A DNA stretch of 64,000 nucleotides from Alphaproteobacteria bacterium (GCA_018828145.1 JAHJWO010000046.1:124001-188000), one strand, 5' to 3'. Positions 37,146-48,160 are shown, counted from the first letter of the stretch. Program-made: numbers and translations. The notes: generated by a model not told the origin, from the letters alone.

Positions 37146-38074
37146 ACGATCTGAGCAATGCCCAAAAGGCCGTCGGGGCCGATATCGCGGTGCGCAGCGC
37201 GCCCTATTTTCCGCGCCGGAAAAAGGCCATTACCGGCCGGTCCATCGCCATCATCGCCTTTCTGTCCGTCTGTGCGCTGTTCTTCTGCGTACCGCTCTAT
37301 GTGGTGGTCGTCACCTCGTTCAAGACGATGGACCAGATCCGCGAAGGCGCCATGTTCGCCCTGCCCAATGTGTGGACGCTGGAAGCCTGGGACCATGCCT
37401 GGAACTCGGCCTGCTCGGGAACGCGATGCGAGGGGCTCAAGGTCGGGTTCTGGAACTCGGTCTTCATCCTCGTTCCCTCGCTGATCCTGTCGATCGGGCT
37501 GTCCATCGTTACCGGCTATGCGCTGGCGCTGTGGAACGTCAAATGGGCGGGACCCTTCCTCTTCGTGCTGTTCATCTGCGCCTTCGTGCCCTTCCAGATC
37601 ATCATGTTCCCGCTGATCTCGATGACGGCAACGCTCAAGGTCTATGGCAGCATCTGGGGCGTGGCGATCATCCATGCCGTCCTGGCCATGCCGGTGCTGA
37701 CGCTGATCTTCCGCAATTACTACAAGGACATTCCCCAGGAGATCATGAGCGCGGCCGTGATGGATAGCGGTTCGTTCTGGAAGATCTTCGTCGAGATCAT
37801 CCTGCCCATGAGCGGCAATATCCTGATTGTGGTGCTCATCCTGCAGATCACCTCGATCTGGAACGACTACCTGATCGGGGTGACCTTCGGGGGCATGGGC
37901 GCCCAGCCAATGACGGTCAACCTGGCCAATCTCATCACCATCTCGACCGGCACGGTTCGCTACAACGACAACATGGCGGCGGCCCTGCTCACCGCCATTC
38001 CCCCCCTCGTCATCTATTTCCTCGTCGGCAAGCTCTTCGTCCAGGGCATTACCGCCGGCGCCATCAAGGGTTGA
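37142..38074 (+). CDS. Carbohydrate ABC transporter permease (MalG type)
   Basis: Partner subunit of 310 residues. It has about six spans, a long polar N-terminus (MNDLSNAQKAVGADIAVRSA), the coupling loop SAAVMDSGSFWKIFVEIILPMSG and the end FVQGITAGAIKG. It overlaps the upstream permease by four bases and is followed at once by the ATPase gene. Confidence 0.93.
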   Translation: MNDLSNAQKAVGADIAVRSAPYFPRRKKAITGRSIAIIAFLSVCALFFCVPLYVVVVTSFKTMDQIREGAMFALPNVWTLEAWDHAWNSACSGTRCEGLKVGFWNSVFILVPSLILSIGLSIVTGYALALWNVKWAGPFLFVLFICAFVPFQIIMFPLISMTATLKVYGSIWGVAIIHAVLAMPVLTLIFRNYYKDIPQEIMSAAVMDSGSFWKIFVEIILPMSGNILIVVLILQITSIWNDYLIGVTFGGMGAQPMTVNLANLITISTGTVRYNDNMAAALLTAIPPLVIYFLVGKLFVQGITAGAIKG

Positions 38075-38079
38075 TCGAC

Positions 38080-39174
<1,095 letters not shown>

Positions 39175-39199
39175 GAAGATAAACTAGGGAGAGAGAACG

Positions 39200-40447
39200 A
39201 TGTCTACCAAGAGGCTTGCCGGCATAATTGCCGGTCTCATGCTCAGCACCGCTTCGTTTGGTGCCATGGCCACCGACCTGGTCATCTACCATAGCTGGTC
39301 TGCCCCGCCGGAAATCGCTGCCCTTAACGTCCTCAAGTCCGGCCTCGAGGCCAAGGGCCACGCCTGGTCAGATATCGCCATTCCGCACGATACCGGCTCC
39401 AACGTGAACCTGATGAGCCTGATCACCGGCGGCCAGCCACCCAATGTGTTCATGGAATCCAATCCAGGCGTCTATCGCGACATTGCCGGCATGGGTATGG
39501 GCTTTCCGCTGACGCAGTGGTTCAACGAGCAGGGGATCGTCGAAAAGCTGCCGGCTGCGGTTGCCGCGTCGATCTCGGTCGATGGCGAGATCGTCAAGGT
39601 GCCGCAGGCGCTGCATATCGACGGCATGGTCTACTACAATATGGAAGTGGCCAAGGCGGCCGGGGTCGATCCTGCCGCCTGGACATCGGTCGACGCCATG
39701 TTTGCCGACTTCCAGAAGATCCGCGACGCCGGCTATGCGCCGCTCGCCGTGGGGAGCCAGCCCTTCCAGGTGGGCTATCTCACCCATGCCCTGGTCGCGG
39801 CAATTGCCGGCCCAGACATCTACAAGAAGCTTTATGGCGAAGAGGTCGATCCGACGGCGCTGGACGACCCGGCTTTTGCCAAGACGCTCGAAACCCTGCG
39901 CCTGTTCGCCAATGAAGCGGGTCCGGAAGCACAGAACCGCCCCTGGAACGAGACCACCAACGAGGTGATCACCGGCAAGGCACTAATGCAGATCCATGGC
40001 GACTGGATGAAGGGGGAATGGCTTGGCGCAGGCAAGGTTGCCGGCACCGATTTCGGCTGCATTGAAATCCCCGGCGCACAGGCCGTGGTGGTGACGGTGG
40101 ATGCCTGGGGCCTGCTCGGCGGCACCGCCGAGGACGTCAAGACGGCCGAACTCGACTTTGCCGCCGAGGTGCTCGATCCGGCTGGCCAGGCCAAGTTCGC
40201 TGCCGCCAAGGGCTCGACCCCGGTGCGCCTGGACGCGCCGGCCGAAAGCCTCGATGCCTGCTCGACCGAGGTGCTGCGCATTCTCGATGACCCATCCCAG
40301 CAGGTGCAGAACCCGCATAACACCGCCGACGCCGACTGGCAGGATTCGATCTGGAACGTTGTCTTCAACTTCTGGAGCGATCCCGACATGAGCGTGGAAG
40401 ACGCCATCGCCCAGATGCATGAGAACTACGAGACCATCCTGGGCTGA
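39200..40447 (+). CDS. Extracellular sugar-binding protein of an ABC transporter
   Basis: Periplasmic receptor of 415 residues with a signal peptide (MSTKRLAGIIAGLMLSTASF, cleavage after GAMA near residue 25). The domain is a type-1 extracellular solute-binding fold of the glucose/mannose-binding kind (LVIYHSWSAPPEIAALNVLK, QPPNVFMESNPGVYRDIAG, QALHIDGMVYYNMEVAKAAG). Fourth gene of the operon and followed by a hairpin. The ligand is not evident; the downstream TIM barrel and cupin point to a sugar or sugar acid. Confidence 0.93.
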   Translation: MSTKRLAGIIAGLMLSTASFGAMATDLVIYHSWSAPPEIAALNVLKSGLEAKGHAWSDIAIPHDTGSNVNLMSLITGGQPPNVFMESNPGVYRDIAGMGMGFPLTQWFNEQGIVEKLPAAVAASISVDGEIVKVPQALHIDGMVYYNMEVAKAAGVDPAAWTSVDAMFADFQKIRDAGYAPLAVGSQPFQVGYLTHALVAAIAGPDIYKKLYGEEVDPTALDDPAFAKTLETLRLFANEAGPEAQNRPWNETTNEVITGKALMQIHGDWMKGEWLGAGKVAGTDFGCIEIPGAQAVVVTVDAWGLLGGTAEDVKTAELDFAAEVLDPAGQAKFAAAKGSTPVRLDAPAESLDACSTEVLRILDDPSQQVQNPHNTADADWQDSIWNVVFNFWSDPDMSVEDAIAQMHENYETILG

Positions 40448-40463
40448 CACGAGTCCCTCCCCG

Positions 40464-40490
40464 GGCCGGCGACCACCGTGGCCGCCGGCC
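40464..40490 (+). terminator. Intercistronic hairpin after the binding-protein gene
   Basis: GGCCGGCG and CGCCGGCC pair over eight bases, with an inner CCAC/GTGG that can extend the stem, 16 bases past the stop and 30 before the VOC start. There is no U-run. Same position and type as the hairpins after the other binding-protein genes. Confidence 0.5.
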
Positions 40491-40520
40491 TCTCCCAGAA
40501 GCTGAAATGGACCGTTTGAA

Positions 40521-41000
40521 ATGGACAAGCGCCTGCTTGATGAAGACGAAGTGATGCAGATCTGCTTCGTCACCGACGATGTGGTGAAATCCGCGCAATG
40601 GTTCGCGGACCTCACCGGCAAGCCCCTGCCCAAGGAAGGGCGTGCAGCCGAGCCGGCAGAGGCTCAGGCCATCTACATGGGCCAGCCGGCCGATGTCGGC
40701 TGCCGCATCATGATGTTCAAGTTCGGCAATATCGATGTGGAGTTCCTGCAGCCGGGCCCGGAAAAGAGCGCCTGGCGCGACCTGCTGGAGCAAAAGGGCC
40801 CTGGCTGCCACCACATCGCCTTCCGCACCCGCAACCTGACCAAGCGCGACGCGTATCTTGAATCCAAGGGCCACAGACTTTTGCAGCGCGGCGAATTCGA
40901 CGGCAGCCATGGGCGCTACGCCTATTACGACACGGTCAAGGAGCTGGGCGTGATGATCGAGCTGCTCGAGTTCGACAAGGACAAGGAAGCCCAGCCCTAG
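40521..41000 (+). CDS. VOC-family protein (glyoxalase/dioxygenase fold)
   Basis: A 159-residue vicinal-oxygen-chelate protein. Candidate metal ligands are Gln/Glu/His/Glu in MQICFVT, IDVEFLQPG, GCHHIAFRT and VMIELLEF, a pattern shared with methylmalonyl-CoA epimerase-like and lactoylglutathione-lyase-like members. It lies in a sugar-import operon between the binding-protein and TIM-barrel genes. A second VOC gene (34649) opens the facing group, so both may act on one pathway. Reaction unknown. Confidence 0.84.
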   Translation: MDKRLLDEDEVMQICFVTDDVVKSAQWFADLTGKPLPKEGRAAEPAEAQAIYMGQPADVGCRIMMFKFGNIDVEFLQPGPEKSAWRDLLEQKGPGCHHIAFRTRNLTKRDAYLESKGHRLLQRGEFDGSHGRYAYYDTVKELGVMIELLEFDKDKEAQP

Positions 41001-41059
41001 CGCCCCATGCGCCTCCGCCCGTCGGGGCGGCAGGCGCGCGCCAACCATCTGAAGGCACC

Positions 41060-41818
41060 ATGTCCTATCCCATCGCCTACCAGCTCTATTCCTCGCGCAA
41101 TTTTCCACCACTGGCAGGCCAATTGCCCCTGCTCAAGGCCATGGGCTATGACGCAATCGAGCCGTGGCTGCCGGCCTACGAGGCTGATCCAAGACTGTTC
41201 CGCCGCCAGCTCGATGACGCGGGCCTGGCCTGCTACGGCTTTCACATGCCGCTGGCCGGGCTGGTGCAGGAGCCGAACCGCTTCATCGACATTGCGCTGA
41301 CGCTGGGCGCCACGGTGATGATACCGCCCTATGTCACGGCGGAGGAGCGCCGCAATACATCCGACTACTGGCGAGGTCTGGGACACAAGCTGGGGCAAGG
41401 CGCGGACCTGGCAGCCCCCCACGGCCTCAAGGTCGCCTGGCACAACCACGATTTCGAATATGTTCGGCTGCCCGATGGCACCCGGCCCATCGACCATATC
41501 TTCGAGGGAGGCGGGCCCGATGTCTGGTTCGAAATCGACTGCGGCTGGATCACCCGTGCCGGTGCCGACCCGGCCGCCGAACTGAAGCGCTACGCCGACC
41601 GCATCATCGCCATCCAGACCAAGGACACCGCGCCCCAGGGTACGCTGGCCGATGATGGCTGGACCGCGACGGGCGACGGCATCATCGACTGGTCCGCCCT
41701 GGTGCCGCTGTTCCGCCAGACCAGAGCCGATCACATCGTCACCGAACATGACAATCCCAGCGACTGGCAGCGTTTCGCACGGCGTTCCATCGACCATATC
41801 AGGGCCTTGGGGGTCTAG
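41060..41818 (+). CDS. Sugar phosphate isomerase/epimerase (AP-endonuclease-2-like TIM barrel)
   Basis: A 252-residue TIM barrel with metal-ligand blocks KVAWHNHDFEY, WFEIDCGW, IIAIQTKD and VTEHDNPSDW. Probably a cytoplasmic isomerase, epimerase or dehydratase of the imported sugar or its oxidised form. Fourth such TIM barrel in the window, each tied to a different transporter operon. It ends two bases before the UPF0303 gene. Confidence 0.86.
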   Translation: MSYPIAYQLYSSRNFPPLAGQLPLLKAMGYDAIEPWLPAYEADPRLFRRQLDDAGLACYGFHMPLAGLVQEPNRFIDIALTLGATVMIPPYVTAEERRNTSDYWRGLGHKLGQGADLAAPHGLKVAWHNHDFEYVRLPDGTRPIDHIFEGGGPDVWFEIDCGWITRAGADPAAELKRYADRIIAIQTKDTAPQGTLADDGWTATGDGIIDWSALVPLFRQTRADHIVTEHDNPSDWQRFARRSIDHIRALGV

Positions 41819-41820
41819 CC

Positions 41821-42303
41821 ATGACACCACCAAGCCTGGCTGATCTCGACAATGAGCAGAGCCAGCTCGAACTCCCGAGCTTCGACTATGCGACGGCGTG
41901 GACCCTGGGGCTCAGGATGCAGCTTGAGGCGAGCGCGCGGTCTTTGCCGGTCGCGATAGAAGTCAGCCACGGCAATACTGTGGTGTTTTTCGCCCTTCTG
42001 CCGGGAGCCACGCCCGACAATCCGGACTGGACGCGGCGAAAGCGGGCTGTCGCTTTGCGCTACCACAAGAGTTCGCTCTACATGCGTTTGCTGTGCGAGC
42101 AGCATGGCTGGGACTTCCATGATCGTTTTCGCCTGCCGCAGGTCGATTTTGCGGCCAGCGGCGGCGGCGTGCCCATCGTGGTGCGGGGTGTCGGCGTGGT
42201 GGGCGCCGCTGCGGTGAGTGGCCTGCCCGATGTGGAAGACCACGGTCTGGTGGCCAGCGCCATTGCCGGTCACCTGTTGCCGGACCCCAGGGAGGGACAG
42301 TGA
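41821..42303 (+). CDS. UPF0303/HbpS-GlcG-like family protein
   Basis: A 160-residue cytoplasmic protein of the DUF336-related UPF0303 group. Conserved-looking blocks are WTLGLRMQLEASARSLPVAIEV, the DNPDWTRRKRAVALRYHKSS segment and a Gly-rich C-terminal stretch (FAASGGGVPIVVRGVGVVGAAAVSGLP). Members are often called heme-degrading domain proteins but their role is not settled. Embedded in a sugar catabolic operon and overlapping the cupin gene by one base, it probably serves that pathway. Confidence 0.8.
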   Translation: MTPPSLADLDNEQSQLELPSFDYATAWTLGLRMQLEASARSLPVAIEVSHGNTVVFFALLPGATPDNPDWTRRKRAVALRYHKSSLYMRLLCEQHGWDFHDRFRLPQVDFAASGGGVPIVVRGVGVVGAAAVSGLPDVEDHGLVASAIAGHLLPDPREGQ

Positions 42304-42872
42304 TGAGTACCAGCGAAACCGAGCAATTCTGGTCCAAACCGAACGGCATGATCCCGAACAGCCGCTACCCACTCCTGGTCCACCGCTCAGCCGTGCCGGG
42401 CGGCGGCGAGGACCTGGTGGTCGCGCGGTTCAGGGAAAATGTCTGGTTGAACAACTGGCACTATCCTGGCGTCTATACCTACCGCCATTTCCACTCCACC
42501 ACGCATGAATGCCTGGGCGTTGCGCGCGGCTGGATGCAGGTGGAAATATTCGGTGAAGGCGGCCCCATCTTGCGGGTCAGCGCCGGCGACGTCATCGTGA
42601 TGCCGGCCGGTGTCTCACATATGATGGTTGGGCACTCCGAGGACGTCAGCATGGCGGGCGGATATGCTGACGGTCGCGACTGGGATAACATGCGTCATGA
42701 CCACCTGACCGAAGATCTGCGCCGCGATGCTGCCAAACGCATCATGATGCTCCCCATCCCTGGACGTGACCCGGCAACGGGAGCTCCCATGCAGCACTGG
42801 ATCGACGCACCATCTTCGGTTGACGCCGGTCTGAATGACTTCCGCGATGGCCTGGAAGTCAGTGACAGCTAG
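42303..42872 (+). CDS. Cupin-domain protein
   Basis: A 189-residue single cupin. Motif 1 is seen in YTYRHFHSTTHECLGVARG (His, His, Glu metal ligands) and motif 2 in GDVIVMPAGVSHMMVG (terminal His). Likely a metal-dependent isomerase, epimerase or oxygenase of the imported compound, or a regulatory sensor. ATG at 42303 shares a base with the stop of the UPF0303 gene. Last gene of the plus-strand operon; convergent with the CitE-like gene. Confidence 0.85.
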   Translation: MSTSETEQFWSKPNGMIPNSRYPLLVHRSAVPGGGEDLVVARFRENVWLNNWHYPGVYTYRHFHSTTHECLGVARGWMQVEIFGEGGPILRVSAGDVIVMPAGVSHMMVGHSEDVSMAGGYADGRDWDNMRHDHLTEDLRRDAAKRIMMLPIPGRDPATGAPMQHWIDAPSSVDAGLNDFRDGLEVSDS

Positions 42873-42923
42873 GCAAACGTGGAAACCACGATGCGGGACC
42901 CGGCTCGGGCGTAGTGGCCCAGA

Positions 42924-43760
42924 CTATCGCCGGGGCAAGGTCCGGTCTGGGGACATGATTGCCTGGGCTCGGGCGATAATTGGAGCGTCGATCATCTTGC
43001 CGTCCAATTGAAAGGCCCCGTCGCCGGCAGCGGCACGTTCCAACACGCGCTTGGCCCAGGCCTGCTCCTCCGCGCTTGGCGCAAAGGCGGCGTTGAGCAG
43101 CGGCACAACGGCTGGATGAACGCAGGTGGCCCCGTCGAAGCCATGCGCCCTTGCCTCGCGGGCAGCCGCGGTGATGCCGGCCAAGTCGGAGTAGTCAGCC
43201 ACGCTGCGCAGCAGGCCAAACGAGAGCAGCCCCGCGGCCTTTGCCGCGTAGTGCACCAGCAGCTTGGGCAGGTGCAGCACGTCCGGAGTTGGCTGGGCAC
43301 CGAGCGCCAGCGCCAGGTCTTCGCCACCCAGAGAGAGCGCGACAAGGCGCGGTGCCTTCGCTATTTCACTGGCGCTGAGCACGGCTGCCGGGTCCTCGAT
43401 CAAGGCGACAAAGCCCATTGGCGCCCTGCCCGCCTGTGTCTCCACACCTTCCAGCACTGACGCCAGTGTGCCGAGCTCTTCTGCGCTCCGGACTTTGGGC
43501 ACATAGAGCGCGTCGGCGCCGGCGCGGCAGGCAGCAAGCGCATCGTCGTGCTGCCGATCGCCGCTATTGACGCGGACCATCACTGTCGCGCCGCCCCGGC
43601 GCACCATGGTCACCGCTTCGGCAAGGCCCAGGCGCGCCTGATCTTTGGCGTCTTCGGGTACCGAGTCCTCGAGATCAAGGATAATGGCGTCCGCCCCGCG
43701 CTCATGCGCCTTGGCAAGGAAACGTTCGGAATGCGCGGGAACGTAGAGGAGAGAGCGCAT
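42924..43760 (-). CDS. CitE/HpcH-HpaI-type CoA-ester lyase
   Basis: A 278-residue TIM-barrel lyase of the citrate lyase beta/malyl-CoA lyase group. RSLLYVPAHSERFLAKA, the acidic DAIILDLEDSVPEDAK (metal ligand), FVALIEDPAAVLSASEI and GFDGATCVHPAVV are typical. It probably cleaves a hydroxyacyl-CoA such as malyl- or citramalyl-CoA. Its ATG shares a base with the stop of the CoA-transferase gene, so the two enzymes are likely consecutive: CoA activation, then carbon-carbon cleavage. Last gene of the long minus-strand operon. Confidence 0.9.
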   Translation of the reverse strand: MRSLLYVPAHSERFLAKAHERGADAIILDLEDSVPEDAKDQARLGLAEAVTMVRRGGATVMVRVNSGDRQHDDALAACRAGADALYVPKVRSAEELGTLASVLEGVETQAGRAPMGFVALIEDPAAVLSASEIAKAPRLVALSLGGEDLALALGAQPTPDVLHLPKLLVHYAAKAAGLLSFGLLRSVADYSDLAGITAAAREARAHGFDGATCVHPAVVPLLNAAFAPSAEEQAWAKRVLERAAAGDGAFQLDGKMIDAPIIARAQAIMSPDRTLPRR

Positions 43761-44962
43761 CAAGTGGCCCCGATCCTGATGGACTGGGGATCGATCCCGG
43801 CTGCCAGCAGCACTTCGTCATTGTGCTGGCCAAGTTCGGGCGCCGGCAGCCGCCATGCTCCGGGCGTGGCGGAAAGGCGCGGCACGATATCGTGCATCGG
43901 CAGGGTACCGAAGGTCTCGTCTTCGACATCGACGATGATCTGGCGCGCCTCGAAATGTGGATCGGCCATGGCGTCGGCAATGTTGAAGATCGGGCCCACC
44001 GTTGCGCCGGATTTGCGCATGGTTTCCAGAGCTTCTGCGCTGTCGTGGCGGGCAAACCAGGCACCCACCGCCTCGTCGACCAGCGCGCGGTGCTTCACCC
44101 GGTCGGAATTGGTGGCAAAGCGCGGGTCCTCATTCATGTCCGAACGTCCGATGACCTCGAAGATACGGCGCGCCACGGCCGGGGTCGAGCCGGACAGTGC
44201 CAGGAACTTGCCATCGGCGCACTTGTAGACATTGCGCGGCGAGGCGGTATTGGAAGCGCTGCCGACGCGCTGTTTGACCTTTCCGGTGATCGCGTGGATT
44301 GATGCTTCCGGTCCCAACACCGAAAACATCGGCTCAAGCAGCGACAAGTCGATCACCTGCCCGCGTGCCCTGCCCGTCTGGCGCGCGAACAGCGCCATCA
44401 TCGTGGCCGAGGCGCCATAGATGCCCGCAATCATGTCGGCAAGCGCCAAGGGCGGCAGCACCGGCTCGCGATCTGGAAACCCAGTGCGATCGGCAAAGCC
44501 GCTCATCGCCTCGACAATGGTGCCAAACCCCGGAAACTGTGCATAGGGGCCGGTCTGCCCGAAGCCGGATATTCGCACCACGATCAGGTCCGGATTGCGT
44601 TCGAGCAACCTTTCGGGCGCCAGCCCCATCGCCTCCAGCGTCCCGGGCCGGTAGTTCTCGATGAACACATCAGCCGTCTCGATCAGCGCCCACAGCGCCG
44701 CCATTGCCGGCGCCTGCCGCAGGTTCAACACCACCGAGCGCTTGTTCCGGCCATAGGTTTTCCAGAACAGGGAATGCCCGTCATCCTTCCAGTCGCGCAA
44801 CGGATCGCCCTCGGGCGGCTCGATCTTGATCACATCGGCGCCGAAATCGGCCAGTTGCAGGCTCAGCATGTTGCCCGCCATGAGGCGCGAAAGATCGAGC
44901 ACCCGGATGCCCTCGAGCGGCCCGGTCTCGGCAGGGTCGAAGGACTTGCGGGCGTGGTTCAT
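43760..44962 (-). CDS. CaiB/BaiF-family CoA-transferase (class III)
   Basis: A 400-residue class III CoA-transferase. [45 protein letters not shown] and [15 protein letters not shown] are family blocks. The catalytic Asp is probably in [13 protein letters not shown]. It would move CoA onto a carboxylic acid made from the imported substrate. It overlaps the upstream ATPase gene by ATGA and is coupled to the CitE-like gene downstream. The acyl donor and acceptor cannot be read. Confidence 0.92.
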   Translation of the reverse strand: MNHARKSFDPAETGPLEGIRVLDLSRLMAGNMLSLQLADFGADVIKIEPPEGDPLRDWKDDGHSLFWKTYGRNKRSVVLNLRQAPAMAALWALIETADVFIENYRPGTLEAMGLAPERLLERNPDLIVVRISGFGQTGPYAQFPGFGTIVEAMSGFADRTGFPDREPVLPPLALADMIAGIYGASATMMALFARQTGRARGQVIDLSLLEPMFSVLGPEASIHAITGKVKQRVGSASNTASPRNVYKCADGKFLALSGSTPAVARRIFEVIGRSDMNEDPRFATNSDRVKHRALVDEAVGAWFARHDSAEALETMRKSGATVGPIFNIADAMADPHFEARQIIVDVEDETFGTLPMHDIVPRLSATPGAWRLPAPELGQHNDEVLLAAGIDPQSIRIGAT

Positions 44963-46017
44963 CGCAGGCGCAGCCCGGTTGCCTTGTCGAACACGAAGAG
45001 CTTGGCTGGATCGATCACCAGATGGATGGTGTCATCCGGGCGCAACGGCGCATGATCGCGCACGACCACGGAAATATCCTCTTCTCCAATCCGGGCCAGG
45101 ACCTCCTGCGCATCGCCAGTCGGCTCCACCACCAGCACCCTGGACGGCACGCCGACCTCGCCCAGCGTGATGTGCTGCGGCCGCACGCCATAGACGATCT
45201 CGGTGCCCGCCGGGATATCCAGGGTGGCCCCCAGCGGCAGGGTCTGCCCGCCTTTCACCTGCACATCGGTGCCTCCTTGATAGCGCGCGTCGAACAGGTT
45301 CATCTCGGGTGAACCTATGAAGCTGGCGACAAAGAGGTTGGCCGGGTTGTTGTAGAGCTCGAGCGGGGCGCCAGCCTGCTCGATGCGGCCGCCACTGAGC
45401 ACGACGATCTTGTCGGCCATGGTCATGGCCTCGGTCTGGTCATGCGTCACGTAGATCATGGTCTTGCCCAGTCGCTGGTGCAGCCGCTTGATCTCGCCGC
45501 GCATCTTGACCCGCAGCTTGGCGTCCAGGTTGCTCAGCGGCTCGTCGAACAGGAAGGCCCGAGGGTTGCGCACGATCGCGCGCCCCATGGCGACGCGCTG
45601 GCGCTGGCCGCCCGAAAGTTCGCGGGGCAGCCGGTCGAGCAGGTCTTCAAGCCCCAGGATATCCGCCGCCTCGCCGACGCGTCGCTTGATCTCGGCCTTG
45701 GGGGTGCCCGCCAGACGCAGCGAGAAGCTCATATTGTCGGCCACCTTCATCTGCGGATAGAGCGCATAGCTCTGGAACACCATGGCGATGTCCCGCTCCT
45801 TGGCCGGCATGTTGTTGACCACCTTGCCGCCGATTGTGATCTGGCCTGAGGTGATGTCCTCGAGACCGGCAATCATGCGCAGGAGGGTCGACTTGCCACA
45901 GCCCGAGGGGCCGACCAGCACAACGAATTCTCCATCTCCCATCTGCAGCGAGATGTCGTTGAGCACGGTCACCGCACCATAGCGCTTGCCGACATGGGCG
46001 AGTTCGATTTCCGACAT
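44959..46017 (-). CDS. Sugar ABC transporter ATP-binding protein (MalK/UgpC type)
   Basis: ATPase of 352 residues with Walker [15 protein letters not shown]-loop [10 protein letters not shown], signature [14 protein letters not shown], Walker [14 protein letters not shown]-loop YVTHD and the OB-fold segment [10 protein letters not shown]. It sits downstream of the two ADP-ribosylglycohydrolase-family genes, far from its presumed permeases (51055-52967) but in the same operon. It overlaps the CoA-transferase gene by four bases. Confidence 0.93.
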   Translation of the reverse strand: MSEIELAHVGKRYGAVTVLNDISLQMGDGEFVVLVGPSGCGKSTLLRMIAGLEDITSGQITIGGKVVNNMPAKERDIAMVFQSYALYPQMKVADNMSFSLRLAGTPKAEIKRRVGEAADILGLEDLLDRLPRELSGGQRQRVAMGRAIVRNPRAFLFDEPLSNLDAKLRVKMRGEIKRLHQRLGKTMIYVTHDQTEAMTMADKIVVLSGGRIEQAGAPLELYNNPANLFVASFIGSPEMNLFDARYQGGTDVQVKGGQTLPLGATLDIPAGTEIVYGVRPQHITLGEVGVPSRVLVVEPTGDAQEVLARIGEEDISVVVRDHAPLRPDDTIHLVIDPAKLFVFDKATGLRLR

Positions 46018-46035
46018 GCTGGTCTCCTTGGTGGC

Positions 46036-48135
46036 CTAAACCGTTTCGACGATCTCGATACGCCCCACGCTCATGCGCCCCGCGGCGGCCAGGCGAATGC
46101 CGGCCATGCCATGGGCATAGCTGGCATCGGTGGTGTTCAACAGGGGCACGCCGTCGACGGCCAGGCTGAGAGCATCGCCCGTGACGCTGAATGCGAGCTG
46201 GTAGCTCTTGCCCGTCTCCACCCTGAACGGCGCCCGCGCCAGTACCGTGCTGCCGAAATCCTCCCTGAGGATCACGACCTCGTCGCCCTCAAAGCCCGCC
46301 GCATAGAACCGCCCGGTGCCCTGCACCCGCGCCGTCACCAATTGCGACGCCCCCGCCAGCCGCCGCATATCGGCCTTCACCACCACGTTTCGCGCATAGT
46401 AATGGCCGGTCCACATGTCGGCATCGCCCGCCGTATGTCCGTGGATGCGGCTATCCTGTTTCGTCCAGTGCCCGCGATTGTAGGTGAACCGCGTGATCGC
46501 GCCCCATTCCTGCGTCTCGGTCTTGGGCTCGATCACCGTATGACCGGCGCCCTTGACCCTGAAGTCCGCCAGGAACAGCCGCCCGAGAAACTTCAGCCGC
46601 CCGAAATACTCGATGGAGATGCCGACCTCGTCGATCGCTTCATCGCCCGCCGGCACGACGAAGCTGTAATCCTGCCATCCCGCCGCCGAGGGCACATCCC
46701 ACGCCCCGGTCTCCTCGATGGCCCCGCTCATGGTCCGCCGCACATAGGGCGCGACGCGCAGGTTGCCGTCGCCGTTCCAGGGGTCGAGCCACAGCTTGAA
46801 GCTCACGGTCTGCCCACCATCCACCACCGGGGTGAACATGGGCCGGTAGCGTTCGTCGTCAAAATCGCTGCGGCGGTAGAACGGCTTCCAGAACACCCGT
46901 CCGCCCTGCCCGCGCTCCAGCCGGTCGAGCTGGATTTCCAGCGACCCGCGCGAGCCCTCGACATGGCGCTCGGCGGAGTGGCGCAGTGAAATCTGGTTGA
47001 AGCCCTCGGTACGGAAACCATGGGTGGAACCCGGCAGGTCAAAATCGAACCGCAGCCCGCGCCGGGTAAAATCCTCCAGCCAGAGCTGTGGCACGTCACG
47101 CCCCGCCAGTTGCAGCGCCAGCACCGTCAGTTCGCGGGCAAAGCTGGGAATGTCGACAATGTTGATCGACCCCACGATGCCCGAGGCCACGAGGAAATCG
47201 TTGATCGGCTTGCGATACTTGTCCCAGCCTTCATGCAGGCCCTGGAACGTCGCGACGATGGCCGCAGCGTTGCCCGCGTTGCAGTCGGTGTCCCAGCCCG
47301 CCATGGTGGCGATTTCTGCCGTCCTTGGCAGGTCGCCCTTGCCATAAAGGATAGCCATGATGGTCACCCCTGCATTGGGGATGATGTGGCAGACGCCCGG
47401 ATAGCGGTCATAGCCCCACTCCGCTTCCAGCATGTCGCGGCAGGCGCGCCAGTCGTCCGGGTTGGCCGTGTAGAAATCGATCACCGCGCGGCAGACCCTG
47501 GCATAGGTCGAGGCTGCGTCGATGGTGCCCATCGCCGTCTTGATGATCTCGTCTATGCTCTTGGCTTCAAACGCGGCGGCAATCGCCGCGGCGCAGAAGC
47601 GCGCGCCGTTGAGGCCATCACCATCGTGGGCGACGCTGGCGGCCATGGCCGACATGTCCGCGGCCCGCTGCGGATTGCCCGGGTTCACCCAGCCCCAGCT
47701 GTCGATGAAGATCTGCCCGCCGATCTGCTCGGCCACGGTGGTGCCGTTCTGGGCGATCGAGCCGGACTGCGGTGCCGGTATGCCGGCGCGCAGGTTGCGA
47801 TAGGCGGTGTGCTCGGTCGAGACGCCGAAGCCGCCCCACCAATACATGCCATGCTCTTCGGCGGCGTAGTTGAGCCAGGTCCTGCCCACGTCCTCGGCGG
47901 TTGCATCCAGCCCGTAGTCGCGCAGCGCGCGGATGAAGTAGACCGGCCCGTTGGTGTCGTCGTCAGCGGCAAAGTTCTTGAAATCGCGCAGGTACTGCGT
48001 CACCTCGCCATAGGTCTTCTGGATGCGCTCATAGTTCCAGATGGTCGGCTCGACGGGAGCGCCCAGGCGCACGCCGATCGCCTTGCCGATAAAGCCGGCA
48101 TAGATCTTTTCGAGGATTTGGATTTCGGAGAGCAT
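46036..48135 (-). CDS. ADP-ribosylglycohydrolase-family protein with C-terminal beta-sandwich modules
   Basis: The 699 residues begin with an ARH/DraG-type all-helical domain (to about residue 345). Its two metal-binding motifs are present as ADDDT (58-61) and GWDTDCNAGNAAAIVA. They are followed by two predicted beta-sandwich regions: about 380-530 (TVSFKLWLDPWNGDGNLRVA, GWQDYSFVVPAGDEAIDEVG), like a carbohydrate-binding module, and about 555-699 (GTGRFYAAGFEGDEVVIL, SLAVDGVPLLNTTDASYAHG), like a concanavalin/DUF1080 sheet. No signal peptide. It probably hydrolyses an N-glycosidic or similar bond in an imported, possibly bulky glycoconjugate. The module calls rest on composition and pattern only. 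Confidence 0.82.
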   Translation of the reverse strand: MLSEIQILEKIYAGFIGKAIGVRLGAPVEPTIWNYERIQKTYGEVTQYLRDFKNFAADDDTNGPVYFIRALRDYGLDATAEDVGRTWLNYAAEEHGMYWWGGFGVSTEHTAYRNLRAGIPAPQSGSIAQNGTTVAEQIGGQIFIDSWGWVNPGNPQRAADMSAMAASVAHDGDGLNGARFCAAAIAAAFEAKSIDEIIKTAMGTIDAASTYARVCRAVIDFYTANPDDWRACRDMLEAEWGYDRYPGVCHIIPNAGVTIMAILYGKGDLPRTAEIATMAGWDTDCNAGNAAAIVATFQGLHEGWDKYRKPINDFLVASGIVGSINIVDIPSFARELTVLALQLAGRDVPQLWLEDFTRRGLRFDFDLPGSTHGFRTEGFNQISLRHSAERHVEGSRGSLEIQLDRLERGQGGRVFWKPFYRRSDFDDERYRPMFTPVVDGGQTVSFKLWLDPWNGDGNLRVAPYVRRTMSGAIEETGAWDVPSAAGWQDYSFVVPAGDEAIDEVGISIEYFGRLKFLGRLFLADFRVKGAGHTVIEPKTETQEWGAITRFTYNRGHWTKQDSRIHGHTAGDADMWTGHYYARNVVVKADMRRLAGASQLVTARVQGTGRFYAAGFEGDEVVILREDFGSTVLARAPFRVETGKSYQLAFSVTGDALSLAVDGVPLLNTTDASYAHGMAGIRLAAAGRMSVGRIEIVETV

Positions 48136-48160
48136 AGTCCGTCTTTCTCGGCAAAGGTGG

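Noticed and set aside
42873-42923. CGTGG-AAA-CCACG hairpin between the cupin and CitE-like genes
   Set aside because: Only a five-base stem with no T-run; not enough to call a terminator.
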